DNA from: Bacillus sp. 491mf
GTDB taxonomy: Bacteria; Bacillota; Bacilli; Bacillales; Bacillaceae_G
Assembly: GCF_900112415.1 (NCBI RefSeq)
Contig: NZ_FOLV01000001.1
Location: 434,001-498,000, forward strand
Length of the DNA: 64,000 nt
Direction of reading: 5' to 3'
The position numbers were made by a program, and so were the translations under genes. The notes beneath the pieces are model-generated. The model was not told the origin of the DNA. It did not search any database and worked only from the letters and a program-made list of their open reading frames with translations. Shown one piece after another: positions 1 to 7,608 of this stretch (the stretch's first letter is position 1; each line of letters starts with the position of its first letter).

Positions 1-29
1 GGTTTGGAAATGTGTGAGGAGGATTTAAA

Positions 30-728
30 ATGACAGATCAATTAACAGTAGTAAATGAACCACCAACATTATCAATTATTAATCAAAACGGACAACTTTT
101 GGTCGATAGCCGAGATGTTGCTGGAATGGTAGGTAAGGAACACAAGAACTTACTTAGAGATATTAAAGGGTACACTGAAATTTTGGACGGCTCAAAATTG
201 AGCACTCCTAACTTTTTTATTAGTAGCACATACCGAAATAGTCAAAATAAGGAGCAACCTTGTTACCTCTTAACTCGTAAAGGATGCGACATGGTGGCTA
301 ATAAGTTAACTGGTGAAAAAGGCGTTCTATTTACAGCCACATATGTTACTCGTTTTGAAGAAATGGAAAACCAGTTGAGAAAACAGATAAACATTCCTAA
401 TGATCCATTCGGACAAATCGAACTCCTTGCAGCTGGTACAAGTAATTTAAACAAGCGAGTTTCTTCATTAGAACAGGTTGTTGAAGAACAATTAACAATC
501 GATTATGGGCAGCAACGGGTAATGGAAAAAGCTAAGGCAAAACGTATTTACTTTCTATGGGAAAACGGACATGTAAATACTGAGGTCCATGACTCTACAC
601 GTAAGTTGTTCGGATTACTAGGTCGGAATTTAAAAGATGCCTTTGATGTTAATAGTTATCGTGACATTTTGAAGAAGGACTTTAATGAAGCACTGAACTT
701 TATTAACGGATGGAGACCAATGATTTAA
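30..728 (+). CDS. Rha family phage regulatory protein
   Basis: A 232-residue protein. The N-terminal half (about residues 15-115) reads as a Rha/pRha antirepressor-type DNA-binding domain, with DSRDVAGMVGKEHKNLLRDI near the start and LLTRKGCDMVANKLTG further on. The C-terminal half (about 130-230) resembles the ORF6C domain that often follows it. A good ribosome site (gaggagga) precedes the ATG. Proteins of this family sit in the early control region of temperate phages and interfere with repression or lytic development. The gene heads a same-strand run of early phage genes. The family call is confident; the exact regulatory target cannot be read from the sequence. Confidence 0.85.
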   Translation: MTDQLTVVNEPPTLSIINQNGQLLVDSRDVAGMVGKEHKNLLRDIKGYTEILDGSKLSTPNFFISSTYRNSQNKEQPCYLLTRKGCDMVANKLTGEKGVLFTATYVTRFEEMENQLRKQINIPNDPFGQIELLAAGTSNLNKRVSSLEQVVEEQLTIDYGQQRVMEKAKAKRIYFLWENGHVNTEVHDSTRKLFGLLGRNLKDAFDVNSYRDILKKDFNEALNFINGWRPMI

Positions 729-748
729 TAGCGGAAGGTGAAAATAAA

Positions 749-1024
749 ATGTTAAACATTCAAGTTGATGAGCAAGTTGTAAAGGAATTATGCGCAGAGG
801 AAATTCAAAAAAAGGTCAAAGAGTACAATGCAGAGTTTACATTTTGGGATACGAAAGAGTTAAAAAAACGTGTTTGTATGTCATGGAATACAATTCAAGA
901 TCAATTCTTTTTTGACCCGCGATTTCCAAAATTTAAGGTTGGTCAAAAATGGTATTTTCCAGCAAAACAAACACAAGCGTTCTTATTAGAATGGGCGGAA
1001 GAAAGGATGGAAGGAACACAATGA
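749..1024 (+). CDS. DUF771-like phage protein
   Basis: A 91-residue protein. I chose the ATG at 749 rather than an upstream in-frame start because ggaaggtg lies at a proper distance before it, and the longer form would overlap the Rha gene. The segment FWDTKELKKRVCMSWNTIQD followed by FPKFKVGQKWYFPAKQT looks like the helix-turn-helix-like DUF771 family common in Gram-positive phages. Its biochemical role is unknown. It overlaps the next gene by ATGA, so the two are probably translationally coupled. Confidence 0.7.
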   Translation: MLNIQVDEQVVKELCAEEIQKKVKEYNAEFTFWDTKELKKRVCMSWNTIQDQFFFDPRFPKFKVGQKWYFPAKQTQAFLLEWAEERMEGTQ

Positions 1025-1182
1025 ATCTATCAATCAACTATAACAACGTAAAAGTAGCTGATTATCTCAAGCTATTAGTTCATTACAAACTACCAAACAA
1101 GAAGCAGCGTCGTCTTATTGAAAATCGGTTCGTGTGTATAAACGCTCTTGTGAAGAGTGGCGGCGAACAATATGGCAATTGA
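1021..1182 (+). CDS. Small phage protein, unknown
   Basis: A 53-residue basic protein beginning MNLSINYNNVKVADYLKLL. Its ATG overlaps the stop of the preceding gene, and its end overlaps the next start, so it belongs to the early operon. It is rich in Lys and Arg in the middle (LPNKKQRRLIENRF) and could bind nucleic acid. I recognise no family. A longer in-frame reading from 949 exists, but it lies inside the DUF771-like gene and is less likely. Confidence 0.6.
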   Translation: MNLSINYNNVKVADYLKLLVHYKLPNKKQRRLIENRFVCINALVKSGGEQYGN

Positions 1183-1489
1183 AAACCTTGTTTTACCAGA
1201 AGATGCAGAGTTAGCAAAGTCATTGCGCAGCAAGAAAGAGAACTACATAAAAAATCAATTCTTGTTATCTCGTATCGCTACTAAGAAAAATGCAGAAGGA
1301 AAGATAAAAGAATTCTATGAAACTTGTAAAGAATATGAAGCATGTGGAGAAAAAGCAAAAGAATGTGATGATCAACTGGCAAAGCTTTTTTTCAAGAAGA
1401 AAGAACGTGACCGCGTTGAAATGGTTGCAAATCGGATGCATGAAGTAAATATTCCGGCCCGCATTATTGAGTATGTTTTAAATGCATAA
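1172..1489 (+). CDS. Phage protein, unknown, helical
   Basis: A 105-residue protein (MAIENLVLPEDAELAKSL). A GTG five codons upstream is a possible alternative start. The charged, Lys/Glu-rich sequence predicts a mostly helical protein. There is a Cys-rich stretch (YETCKEYEACGEKAKECDD) but no clear metal-binding pattern. It ends the first early gene block and is followed directly by a hairpin. The function is unknown to me. Confidence 0.65.
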   Translation: MAIENLVLPEDAELAKSLRSKKENYIKNQFLLSRIATKKNAEGKIKEFYETCKEYEACGEKAKECDDQLAKLFFKKKERDRVEMVANRMHEVNIPARIIEYVLNA

Positions 1490-1492
1490 AAA

Positions 1493-1514
1493 GACCCCTG
1501 TTGCAGCAGGAGTC
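1493..1514 (+). terminator. Hairpin after early gene block
   Basis: GACCCCTG pairs with CAGGAGTC (one G-U pair) around a six-base loop, directly after the stop at 1489. The following U tract is weak, so this may be an attenuator or RNA-stability hairpin rather than a strong terminator. Confidence 0.45.
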
Positions 1515-1561
1515 ATTTGTAAAAATATTTTCGCAGTCAGTATATCACATGAGGTGAATAC

Positions 1562-1726
1562 ATGAAAGAGTCATATGAAAATCAAGTGTTAAAAAAGCAA
1601 GTAGAAATCGCGGTAAACAACTTGAAACGTATGTCTAGCAAAGAAACGGACAAGTCCAAAAAGCTAGATATCGATTATGTCATTACCGTATTAACAGATA
1701 AACCATATGGTAGCATGCCATTTTAG
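1562..1726 (+). CDS. Small phage protein, unknown
   Basis: A 54-residue protein starting MKESYENQVLKKQVEIAV, preceded by gaggtgaat at good spacing. It is lysine-rich and probably helical at the N-terminus, ending VLTDKPYGSMPF. The stop overlaps the ribosome site of the Gp157 gene, which supports a real gene in the operon. I recognise no family. Confidence 0.6.
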   Translation: MKESYENQVLKKQVEIAVNNLKRMSSKETDKSKKLDIDYVITVLTDKPYGSMPF

Positions 1727-1740
1727 GAGGATATAAAACT

Positions 1741-2223
1741 ATGAAACTTTACGAACTGACAAGCAACTTTAACCAGTTGCAACAAATAATTGAGGATGGA
1801 GCGGATCAAGAAGCAATTCATGATACATTGCAGGCAATTGATGAAGCAATCGATGATAAGGTACAAGGCGCAGCGTTATTAATTCGCAACATTGAAGCAC
1901 AAGCGGAAGCTATTAAGGTAGAAGAAAAACGTTTGTCTGACCGTCGTAAATTTTTTGAGAACAACTGTAAAAAGATTAAGGATTACCTGTATCAACAAAT
2001 GGTTGCTGTGGATAAAAGACGAGTTAAGGGGGCATTGGTAACAGTAGGTATTCAAAAGAATCCAGCAAGTTTAGAGATTGCAACTGATGCAGTTATCCCA
2101 CCGGAATACATGATTGCACAGGAACCAAAAGTTCATAAAAAAGCATTACTTGCAGCGGTTAAAGATGGGTTGCAATGGGATGGTATCACGTTAAAACAGG
2201 GTGAGAGCGTGAGAATCCGATGA
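1741..2223 (+). CDS. Siphovirus Gp157 family protein
   Basis: A 160-residue protein with a long helical, coiled-coil-prone N-terminus (about residues 1-95) and a basic C-terminal part. The layout, with ALLIRNIEAQAEAIKVEEKR followed by VTVGIQKNPASLEI and VIPPEYM, is typical of the Gp157 family. That family is linked to phage resistance or host nuclease inhibition and regularly lies beside phage single-strand annealing genes, as here. The ribosome site (aggaggata) is strong. It overlaps the next gene by 4 nt. Confidence 0.85.
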   Translation: MKLYELTSNFNQLQQIIEDGADQEAIHDTLQAIDEAIDDKVQGAALLIRNIEAQAEAIKVEEKRLSDRRKFFENNCKKIKDYLYQQMVAVDKRRVKGALVTVGIQKNPASLEIATDAVIPPEYMIAQEPKVHKKALLAAVKDGLQWDGITLKQGESVRIR

Positions 2224-2891
2224 ATGAACAAAAAAATTATTTTGCAGAATTAGCATCTATTGATGTCAGTAAACATGTTGAAAAGAAAGGGCGTTTCAGT
2301 TATTTGAGCTGGTCATGGGCAGTAGATCAGCTATTAAAAAAATGTCCTGATGCAACTTGGCAAGTTGTTAGGTTTGATGGATTACCTTATATGAAAACAG
2401 AGGTCGGCTACTTTGTCGAAGTTGAAGTGACGGTCAATAATATCACACGTTCACAGATTCATCCGGTATTAGATAACTACAATAAACCAATAGCAAAGCC
2501 TACATCATTTCAAATAAATACATCTATTCAGAGATGTTTAGCGAAGGCAATTGCGTTACACGGGTTAGGTTTATACATCTATTCTGGTGAAGATATTCCA
2601 CAGGATGATGAGCCGAAACAAACTAGCAAACAACAAAGTATTGTTCCAGAAAAAGAGCAAGAAAGACAGGCACAAGTTGCTAATGAACAACGAATACAAG
2701 CGATTCATGCACAAATCAGAGAGTTATCGGAAGTGTATGATATGCCGTTTGAAGAAACGAAATCGACTGTAAAACAATCATTAGGAATCCAGACATTCAA
2801 AGGAATTACGGTGCAGCAAGCATCACATGTTCAAAAAACAATTACATCATGGTTGAATGATGCAAAAGCAAATCAGCAAAAAGCACAATAG
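2220..2891 (+). CDS. Single-strand annealing protein, Sak3/DUF1071 type
   Basis: A 223-residue protein. Residues about 8-125 match the DUF1071/Sak3 group: FAELASIDVSKHVEKKG, YLSWSWAVDQLL, then QINTSIQRCLAKAIALHGLG and YIYSGEDIP. This group belongs to the Rad52-like annealing superfamily, which pairs complementary single strands during phage recombination and replication. The C-terminal 90 residues are Gln-rich and probably flexible or helical. It follows Gp157 with an ATGA overlap and precedes the replication initiator, which fits a recombination-replication module. Confidence 0.85.
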   Translation: MNEQKNYFAELASIDVSKHVEKKGRFSYLSWSWAVDQLLKKCPDATWQVVRFDGLPYMKTEVGYFVEVEVTVNNITRSQIHPVLDNYNKPIAKPTSFQINTSIQRCLAKAIALHGLGLYIYSGEDIPQDDEPKQTSKQQSIVPEKEQERQAQVANEQRIQAIHAQIRELSEVYDMPFEETKSTVKQSLGIQTFKGITVQQASHVQKTITSWLNDAKANQQKAQ

Positions 2892-2908
2892 GTAGGTGAT
2901 AGATAGAA

Positions 2909-3847
2909 ATGGCCATTTTTAGACCTGTACAGACAGAATTTTGGACAGACGTAAAAGTATTAGAGGACATGACACCAGAGGATAAACTATTCATGGTTTA
3001 TCTTCTGACTAATCCTCACACTACACAGTTAGGTGTATATGAAATTACTCCTAAAATAATAGCTTTTGAGATTGGTTTTTCAGTTGAATCGGCAAGGGCA
3101 TTACTTGATCGTTTTGAAAATCATCATAAATTAATTAAGTATAACAAGGAAACACGTGAAATTGCTATTAAAAATTGGGGGAAATACAACCTAACAAGGG
3201 GCGGAAAACCGATTGAGGATTGTTTGAAAAAAGAGATTGATAAGGTAAAAGACTTGTCACTTGTTAAGTTTATTCTAGAGAGAACGGAAAATGAAAAAAT
3301 AGTTGAGAAAATCAGTGTTTATGCGGGGTTTGACGATACGTCGACGATACGTGGTACGTCACGTGGACAAAAAGAAGAAGAAAAAGAAGAAGAAAAAGAA
3401 GAAGAAAAAGAAGAAGAAAAAGAAGAAGAAAAAGAAGAAGAAAAAGAAGAAGAAAAAGAAGAAGAAAAAGAAGAAGAATATATTGTCGAGATAGTAAATT
3501 ATCTCAACGATACATGCAGTAGTAGTTACAGATCATCAACAAAGAAGACTCAATCATTTATTAAAGCTAGATTAAATGAAAAGTTTACAGTAGATGATTT
3601 TAAAAAGGTTATTGATGTAAAACATGCTGAATGGACTGAAACGTCACAGGCTAAATACTTAAGACCAGAAACATTATTCGGTACTAAGTTTGAAGGTTAC
3701 TTACAGCAATGGGAGTTGTGGAAGAATGGAAAAACTCGGGGACATAATGCAAGGCCTTATGAAGCGAGCGGAGGCTATGCACAAGAAGAAGCTAGAAGAG
3801 GAATCCAACCAGCAAATAACAGAGGATTTGCAAAGTCAGTCGGTTGA
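2909..3847 (+). CDS. Phage replication initiator with conserved phage C-terminal domain
   Basis: A 312-residue protein. The N-terminal part (about 1-110) looks like a winged-helix replication organiser (FRPVQTEFWTDVKVLEDM). The C-terminal part (about 190-275) matches the conserved phage C-terminal domain found on DnaD-like initiators (VNYLNDTCSSSYR, then FIKARLNEKFT, then YLRPETLFG). Between them lies a perfect 9-unit KEEE linker encoded by a 12-bp tandem repeat. The protein probably binds the phage origin and recruits the helicase loader encoded next. The next gene starts inside its 3' end in another frame, implying coupling. Confidence 0.85.
   Translation: MAIFRPVQTEFWTDVKVLEDMTPEDKLFMVYLLTNPHTTQLGVYEITPKIIAFEIGFSVESARALLDRFENHHKLIKYNKETREIAIKNWGKYNLTRGGKPIEDCLKKEIDKVKDLSLVKFILERTENEKIVEKISVYAGFDDTSTIRGTSRGQKEEEKEEEKEEEKEEEKEEEKEEEKEEEKEEEKEEEYIVEIVNYLNDTCSSSYRSSTKKTQSFIKARLNEKFTVDDFKKVIDVKHAEWTETSQAKYLRPETLFGTKFEGYLQQWELWKNGKTRGHNARPYEASGGYAQEEARRGIQPANNRGFAKSVG
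3371..3478 (+). repeat. 12-bp tandem repeat, nine units
   Basis: Nine perfect copies of the unit aaagaagaagaa run in frame inside the replication gene and encode (KEEE)9. All other genes nearby lack such repetition. The unit is a multiple of three, so copy-number change would lengthen or shorten the linker without shifting frame. Confidence 0.95.
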
Positions 3848-4649
3848 TTGTGAAAAGTGCGGAGACAGAGGTTATACATTCGAAAAGCAGCCATCAGAGT
3901 TTTTGAAAGGTAAATATGTAGACGTTGCTATTGAGTGCGAATGCTTGGAACGTAAAAGCTTAATGGCCCGTTTTAAAAATGCGATGATTCCGTCAGAGTT
4001 TGAGAATGCTCGGTTTGATAACTATGTAAGAAAAACAGCAGTACAGCAAACTTTGTATAATGCGATGATTGAATATTTAAAAATCTTTAATGATATACGA
4101 GATTCAAAGATAAATAGCATTGGTTTTATTGCTGAGGTAGGTGAAGCAAAACTAAAGGGTCTACCACCAGGAGAACGGAACAAGATGCGGCAAGCAAATA
4201 ACTCATATGGCTTAGGTAAGACCCATTTACAAGTAGCGGCGGCTAAATATTCATTAAATCATTTTAAGGTTGTAGACAAGCATACAGGGCGTTTACGTGG
4301 TATCCGAGTGTTGTGTGTCCAAGATGTAAATATCATGGCTGAGATTCAAAATGCATCGTTCTTAAATGATAACAAGAAGCAATTGAATGAGATACTTCAC
4401 GATTTATGTACATGTGACATTCTTGTGTGGGATGACATAGCGAAATCGAAGTACAGCGAGTTTAAAGAGGACATGTACTACAAGATTATTAATGAGCGGT
4501 ATTTGCGGAATCTACCAATCTGGTATACCAGCAACGAAGATTTAGACACGCTTGAAGACAAGGTGGGGTTTGCGGCAGCTGATCGGTTATTTGGAATGAG
4601 TAAGGATTATCTGTACCAAGTCAAGGGAGCAAGTTATAGAACGACATGA
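3726..4649 (+). CDS. DnaC/IstB-like helicase loader ATPase
   Basis: A 307-residue protein starting MEKLGDIMQGLMKRAEAMHK. I place the start at 3726 because homologous loaders begin with this helix and a purine-rich site precedes it. There is a CxxC pair (CEKCGDRGY) and a further CEC near residues 43-75, likely a zinc site. A Walker A-like segment is SYGLGKTHL, where the usual first glycine is replaced, and the Walker B is CDILVWDDI. It probably loads the replicative helicase onto phage DNA with the upstream initiator, which it overlaps by 122 nt. Confidence 0.85.
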   Translation: MEKLGDIMQGLMKRAEAMHKKKLEEESNQQITEDLQSQSVDCEKCGDRGYTFEKQPSEFLKGKYVDVAIECECLERKSLMARFKNAMIPSEFENARFDNYVRKTAVQQTLYNAMIEYLKIFNDIRDSKINSIGFIAEVGEAKLKGLPPGERNKMRQANNSYGLGKTHLQVAAAKYSLNHFKVVDKHTGRLRGIRVLCVQDVNIMAEIQNASFLNDNKKQLNEILHDLCTCDILVWDDIAKSKYSEFKEDMYYKIINERYLRNLPIWYTSNEDLDTLEDKVGFAAADRLFGMSKDYLYQVKGASYRTT

Positions 4650-4659
4650 GGTGAAGTAG

Positions 4660-4833
4660 ATGAAAATCACTGTAATACGTCCATATATCCATATAACAAG
4701 CGTTAGTAGTTGGGGAATGGTATTTACACCATCTCCTTCACAAAACGTTCGTACACGCGAGGATTATGTGAATACGACAGGTAAATGGATTGAGGAAGAG
4801 CTGAGGAAAATAGAAGGTGTGAAAGTTGATTGA
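4660..4833 (+). CDS. Small phage protein, unknown
   Basis: A 57-residue protein (MKITVIRPYIHITSVSSWGM) preceded by gaggtgaag. It ends in a charged helix (KWIEEELRKIEGVKVD). It overlaps the next start by 8 nt, which supports a real operon member. The function is unknown. Confidence 0.6.
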   Translation: MKITVIRPYIHITSVSSWGMVFTPSPSQNVRTREDYVNTTGKWIEEELRKIEGVKVD

Positions 4834-5086
4834 ACAACTATCTATTTTCGAAGTAGATGAAACAAAAATGAAACTCTATGAAGTGCTAGAAGCGCATGAC
4901 TTACATTACACAATTCAAAGTTATTATTTGCACCACGATTATAAAGGACTAGTTAAATACTTTTATATTCGAGCGACAGATAACACGATTATCGATTTAT
5001 GTTTATCTGAATTTCCGGAGGTATTTGCAGTACATGAGGGTTTCAGAGATAGCAGTATTAGAAAGGTATTCAAAGGGAATTTGTGA
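4826..5086 (+). CDS. Small phage protein, unknown, TTG start
   Basis: An 86-residue protein read from a TTG (MIEQLSIFEVDETKMKLYEV), with agaaggtg upstream as ribosome site. The IEQLSIFE start is common in small phage proteins. The rest is aromatic-rich with predicted mixed structure (SYYLHHDYKGLVKYFYIRA). No family recognised. Confidence 0.6.
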   Translation: MIEQLSIFEVDETKMKLYEVLEAHDLHYTIQSYYLHHDYKGLVKYFYIRATDNTIIDLCLSEFPEVFAVHEGFRDSSIRKVFKGNL

Positions 5087-5100
5087 GGAGGAAAACAATT

Positions 5101-5700
5101 ATGACAAAAGCATATACAGGTTTTGAAGCGATTGAACGGATGAAAACACACTGGATTACTACTCATGAAAAAGGATGCGCTTGGAGAATTGATGACGGAA
5201 ATCTTTGGATGATGGCTGGTGAATTAGCGAGACACGTCAATGAGACAGTTAACTTCTTCTTTCAAAACGAATTTATCGACTATGTAGAACAGTTGAAAGT
5301 TGGTGATTGGGTTCATGTTACTGAGGATGAAGTAGAACAGTATGTAGCTAAGGTTGTAGCAATCGAAGGTAGTACTGTTGAGGTCGATGAAACGATTTAT
5401 ATAGCTAATGCTCATAGATTTATTCATTTTGCAAAATTGCGAAAAGCAACAGAAGAAGAAATTGCAGAGGAAGAAAGAAGAAGAGCGTTCGCAGCGAAAG
5501 GTCGTGAGATGAACGAATTTAAATTAGGAGATATCGGAGAACGCGAAGACACTCTATATAAAGTGGTTGTCCAGACGGAAGATAACAAATTCGAAGGCGT
5601 TATTGGTTGTGTAGCAATTAACGAAAAGGATGCACCAGTGAAATACTTTCCAGTTAAAAGTGTGGAACTACACTTTTGTGTTGAGGACATGGTGGGGTAA
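5101..5700 (+). CDS. Phage protein, unknown
   Basis: A 199-residue protein. I start it at 5101 because gaggaggaaaa lies just before; an in-frame ATG at 5083 would put the site inside the gene. The middle (about 75-120) reads like a small beta-barrel (LKVGDWVHVTEDEVEQYVAK, then VVAIEGSTVEVDE), followed by a charged helix (EEEIAEEERRRAFAAKGREM) and a second beta-rich region. That layout would fit a nucleic-acid or partner-binding protein, but I cannot name it. Confidence 0.65.
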   Translation: MTKAYTGFEAIERMKTHWITTHEKGCAWRIDDGNLWMMAGELARHVNETVNFFFQNEFIDYVEQLKVGDWVHVTEDEVEQYVAKVVAIEGSTVEVDETIYIANAHRFIHFAKLRKATEEEIAEEERRRAFAAKGREMNEFKLGDIGEREDTLYKVVVQTEDNKFEGVIGCVAINEKDAPVKYFPVKSVELHFCVEDMVG

Positions 5701-5739
5701 TTTTGGATCAACACCTCATAGAGAAATTGGAGGGGTAGA

Positions 5740-5838
5740 TTGGGATTTAAAAGAGAAATAACAATTATCTTGGTCGGCTGGTTATTAATCAGTTTGACCA
5801 TGTTCATACTTAAATTCGGATTTGGAGTGAATTTATAA
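5740..5838 (+). CDS. 32-residue single-span membrane peptide
   Basis: A TTG-started frame encodes a 32-residue peptide with a short basic start (MGFKREI) and one hydrophobic span (TIILVGWLLISLTMFILKFG). The site ggagggg lies about 5 nt before the TTG, and the stop overlaps the ATG of the dUTPase gene (taATG). Both features favour translation. The function is unknown; such peptides are frequent in phage early operons. Confidence 0.55.
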   Translation: MGFKREITIILVGWLLISLTMFILKFGFGVNL

Positions 5839-6410
5839 TGATTCAGTTACATGTAATTACGCCGGAAGAAAAGAAGCAAACATTTGATATAAGCGAACTG
5901 TTTGAAATGCAAAAGGAATTGGACAAGCGAATTGGATATAAAGGGAACGACAAATTAGATATGTTATTCCGTGCATTGATTGTGGAGATCAGTGAGGCAT
6001 GGAATGAAACAAGAGCATTTAAAATGTGGAGTACAGGCTTTGGTATTCCGAAGAAAGGGCTACTGGAAGAACTAATTGATGGATTGCACTTTCTTATGAA
6101 CATCGCAATTGAGTTAGATAAGGGTACAGTTCGTCGTAAACTAGTTGAAGCGTTTTGTATTCAGTCTGTGTTAAGAAAAGATGTGACGAATGTAAATATG
6201 CTATTTGAATGGTATTTACAAGACATATTAAAGGCAAAGCGTGCATGGTGCCAGTATCGTGATTTAACTACAACAGTAGGGCATTTACGCCGAGCATTTA
6301 GTATTTTCTTCCGTTTATGTTACCTGTACGGGTATAAGTATGAGGACGTTGTGACGTCATATAAGGAGAAAAACGCTGAGAACTTTGAAAGACAGGATAG
6401 CGGTTATTAA
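5838..6410 (+). CDS. Dimeric dUTP diphosphatase
   Basis: A 190-residue all-helical protein of the dimeric dUTPase family (MazG-related fold). The metal-binding helices are visible as EISEAWNETRAFKMW (about 50-65) and EELIDGLHFLMNIAIEL (about 76-92). The aromatic C-terminal helix pair (RAFSIFFRLCYLYGYKYEDV) is also typical. The enzyme hydrolyses dUTP to dUMP and pyrophosphate, keeping uracil out of phage DNA. It starts within the stop of the small membrane peptide gene. Confidence 0.88.
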   Translation: MIQLHVITPEEKKQTFDISELFEMQKELDKRIGYKGNDKLDMLFRALIVEISEAWNETRAFKMWSTGFGIPKKGLLEELIDGLHFLMNIAIELDKGTVRRKLVEAFCIQSVLRKDVTNVNMLFEWYLQDILKAKRAWCQYRDLTTTVGHLRRAFSIFFRLCYLYGYKYEDVVTSYKEKNAENFERQDSGY

Positions 6411-6434
6411 AAAATAAGATAGAAGGTGACGACA

Positions 6435-6905
6435 GTGAAGGCGGTATGTATAAATGCTGATGCTTCTACAGAGTTGAGATTAGAACAAGAATATTTCATC
6501 TTTCCGGCTAAACCGAATCACTACTATGTCAGTCGATTTGATAATGTGAATGCACATTTCGGTTGCTATCAACCTGAAAGGTTCCGTTTTGTAGAAGAAG
6601 AGGAGTGGTCTAAAGAACCGCAGATGGATATTCCTAAGCTTGATCAAGATAAGTTTTATCATGCTCAACTTATTTGGCGACAACAAGGTTATAAAAACAA
6701 ACCGCTGAAGGAATACATTATTAAGCCCAAAAGGACGCATTGTTTCTTTTGGCATGATGAGGAACGGAAGAAACCAGGCGGATGTTTTCCGTTACATTGG
6801 TTTACAAATTTTGTTCCAATCATTGAGCAAGAAGGACATGAAGAAGCAGAAGAGCAACCAGTTAATTTATTAGAAAGAATGGATGGGCAACTTGCATTCT
6901 TTTAA
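6435..6905 (+). CDS. Phage protein, unknown
   Basis: A protein of about 156 residues. Two in-frame GTG codons are possible (6426 and 6435). I prefer 6435 because agaaggtga then has normal spacing as ribosome site. The N-terminal half is beta-rich (LEQEYFIFPAKPNHYYVSRF), and the C-terminal half has several Trp, His and Phe residues (THCFFWHDEE, FPLHWFTNF). Similar proteins recur in early regions of Bacillus phages, but I know no function. Confidence 0.6.
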   Translation: MKAVCINADASTELRLEQEYFIFPAKPNHYYVSRFDNVNAHFGCYQPERFRFVEEEEWSKEPQMDIPKLDQDKFYHAQLIWRQQGYKNKPLKEYIIKPKRTHCFFWHDEERKKPGGCFPLHWFTNFVPIIEQEGHEEAEEQPVNLLERMDGQLAFF

Positions 6906-6946
6906 AATGCTATACAATTTGATTTTTTAAGAAACGAGGGAGAAGA

Positions 6947-7115
6947 ATGACATACCTGGAACAAATAAATAAGATAGCATCACAGTTACCATTGCCAGTA
7001 TTGCAAGATATTAATCAACGTGTAGGCAACTGGCGGAAATGAAAATGATCAGTATATAGGGCAGCAGTTACGATTTGCGGAAAACGTATTAATCCGAGCA
7101 GCTGGCACACGCTAG
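6947..7115 (+). pseudogene. Small conserved phage gene split by a frameshift (DUF6877-like)
   Basis: A strong site (gagggagaag) precedes an ATG at 6947, but the frame stops after 31 residues (MTYLEQINKIASQLPLPVLQ ... WRK). The +1 frame continues with GNENDQYIGQQLRFAENVL to a stop at 7115. Together these resemble a single small phage family that I recall as DUF6877. The break lies near 7030-7042. Either one base was inserted (pseudogene), or a shift occurs in translation; I see no convincing slippery motif. The 3' end coincides with a 16-bp hairpin stem. Confidence 0.55.
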
Positions 7116-7129
7116 CTGCTCGGATTAAT
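7088..7129. terminator. Perfect 16-bp hairpin between convergent genes
   Basis: Positions 7088-7103 are the exact reverse complement of 7114-7129, with a 10-base loop. The hairpin lies between the end of the early phage genes and the end of a small minus-strand gene, so it may act in both directions. There is no long U tract on either side. Confidence 0.6.
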
Positions 7130-7234
7130 TTAAGGCTGATTCCAAAAAAGTGACATACCAAAAAAATATAAAATTATTAAAAGGATAATTGCTATGAAAA
7201 TAATCAAAGAAACTTTTTTCCATGAATTTTTCAT
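7130..7234 (-). CDS. 34-residue membrane protein, antisense to the phage operon
   Basis: On the minus strand an ATG at 7234 preceded by ataaaggaggt opens a 34-residue frame. It has a basic start (MKNSWKKV) and one long hydrophobic span (SLIIFIAIILLIILYFFGMS), ending LFWNQP. The stop abuts the hairpin at 7088-7129. It is the only minus-strand gene in the phage early or late regions. That orientation is typical of genes expressed from the silent prophage, but this is inference. Confidence 0.65.
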   Translation of the reverse strand: MKNSWKKVSLIIFIAIILLIILYFFGMSLFWNQP

Positions 7235-7316
7235 CAATAGACCTCCTTTATGAATAATATTAACATCTATCTAAAATTTGAACAAAATAATCATTTTATA
7301 GAATGGAGATTTAAGT

Positions 7317-7604
7317 ATGGGAAGAAGTCAACGAGATAAAGGAGCAAGACGTGAAAGAGAATTTGCTAGTTTAATAGGGGGTGAGCGTGTACCGCTATCT
7401 GGTGCAGTAGATGGGTATTCTAATGATGTAAAGGGATTAGGTCTTGAATGGGAAGTAAAGGCGAGAAAAGACGGATTCAAGACACTATACAATTGGTTAG
7501 AAGATGAACGGGAACAACCAGACGCATTAGCGATTAAGGCGGATAGAAAACCGTGGTTGGTAGTTATGCCGTTGGATACATTTTTGAAAATGGTGAAGGA
7601 GTGA
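7317..7604 (+). CDS. PDDEXK-family nuclease, Holliday-junction-resolvase-like
   Basis: A 95-residue protein. The N-terminal helix (DKGARREREFASLIGGERVPL) and the LEWEVKARKDGF strand with an E-x-K pair, then ADRKPWLVVM, match the fold of archaeal Hjc-like resolvases and other small PDDEXK nucleases seen in Gram-positive phages. It probably resolves branched replicative DNA before packaging. It lies four bases before the ArpU gene. The family is well supported by motif order; the substrate is inferred. Confidence 0.7.
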   Translation: MGRSQRDKGARREREFASLIGGERVPLSGAVDGYSNDVKGLGLEWEVKARKDGFKTLYNWLEDEREQPDALAIKADRKPWLVVMPLDTFLKMVKE

Positions 7605-7608
7605 GAGT

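Noticed and set aside
3303-3494. A poly-lysine reading on the plus strand
   Set aside because: It is the out-of-frame shadow of the 12-bp repeat in the replication gene.
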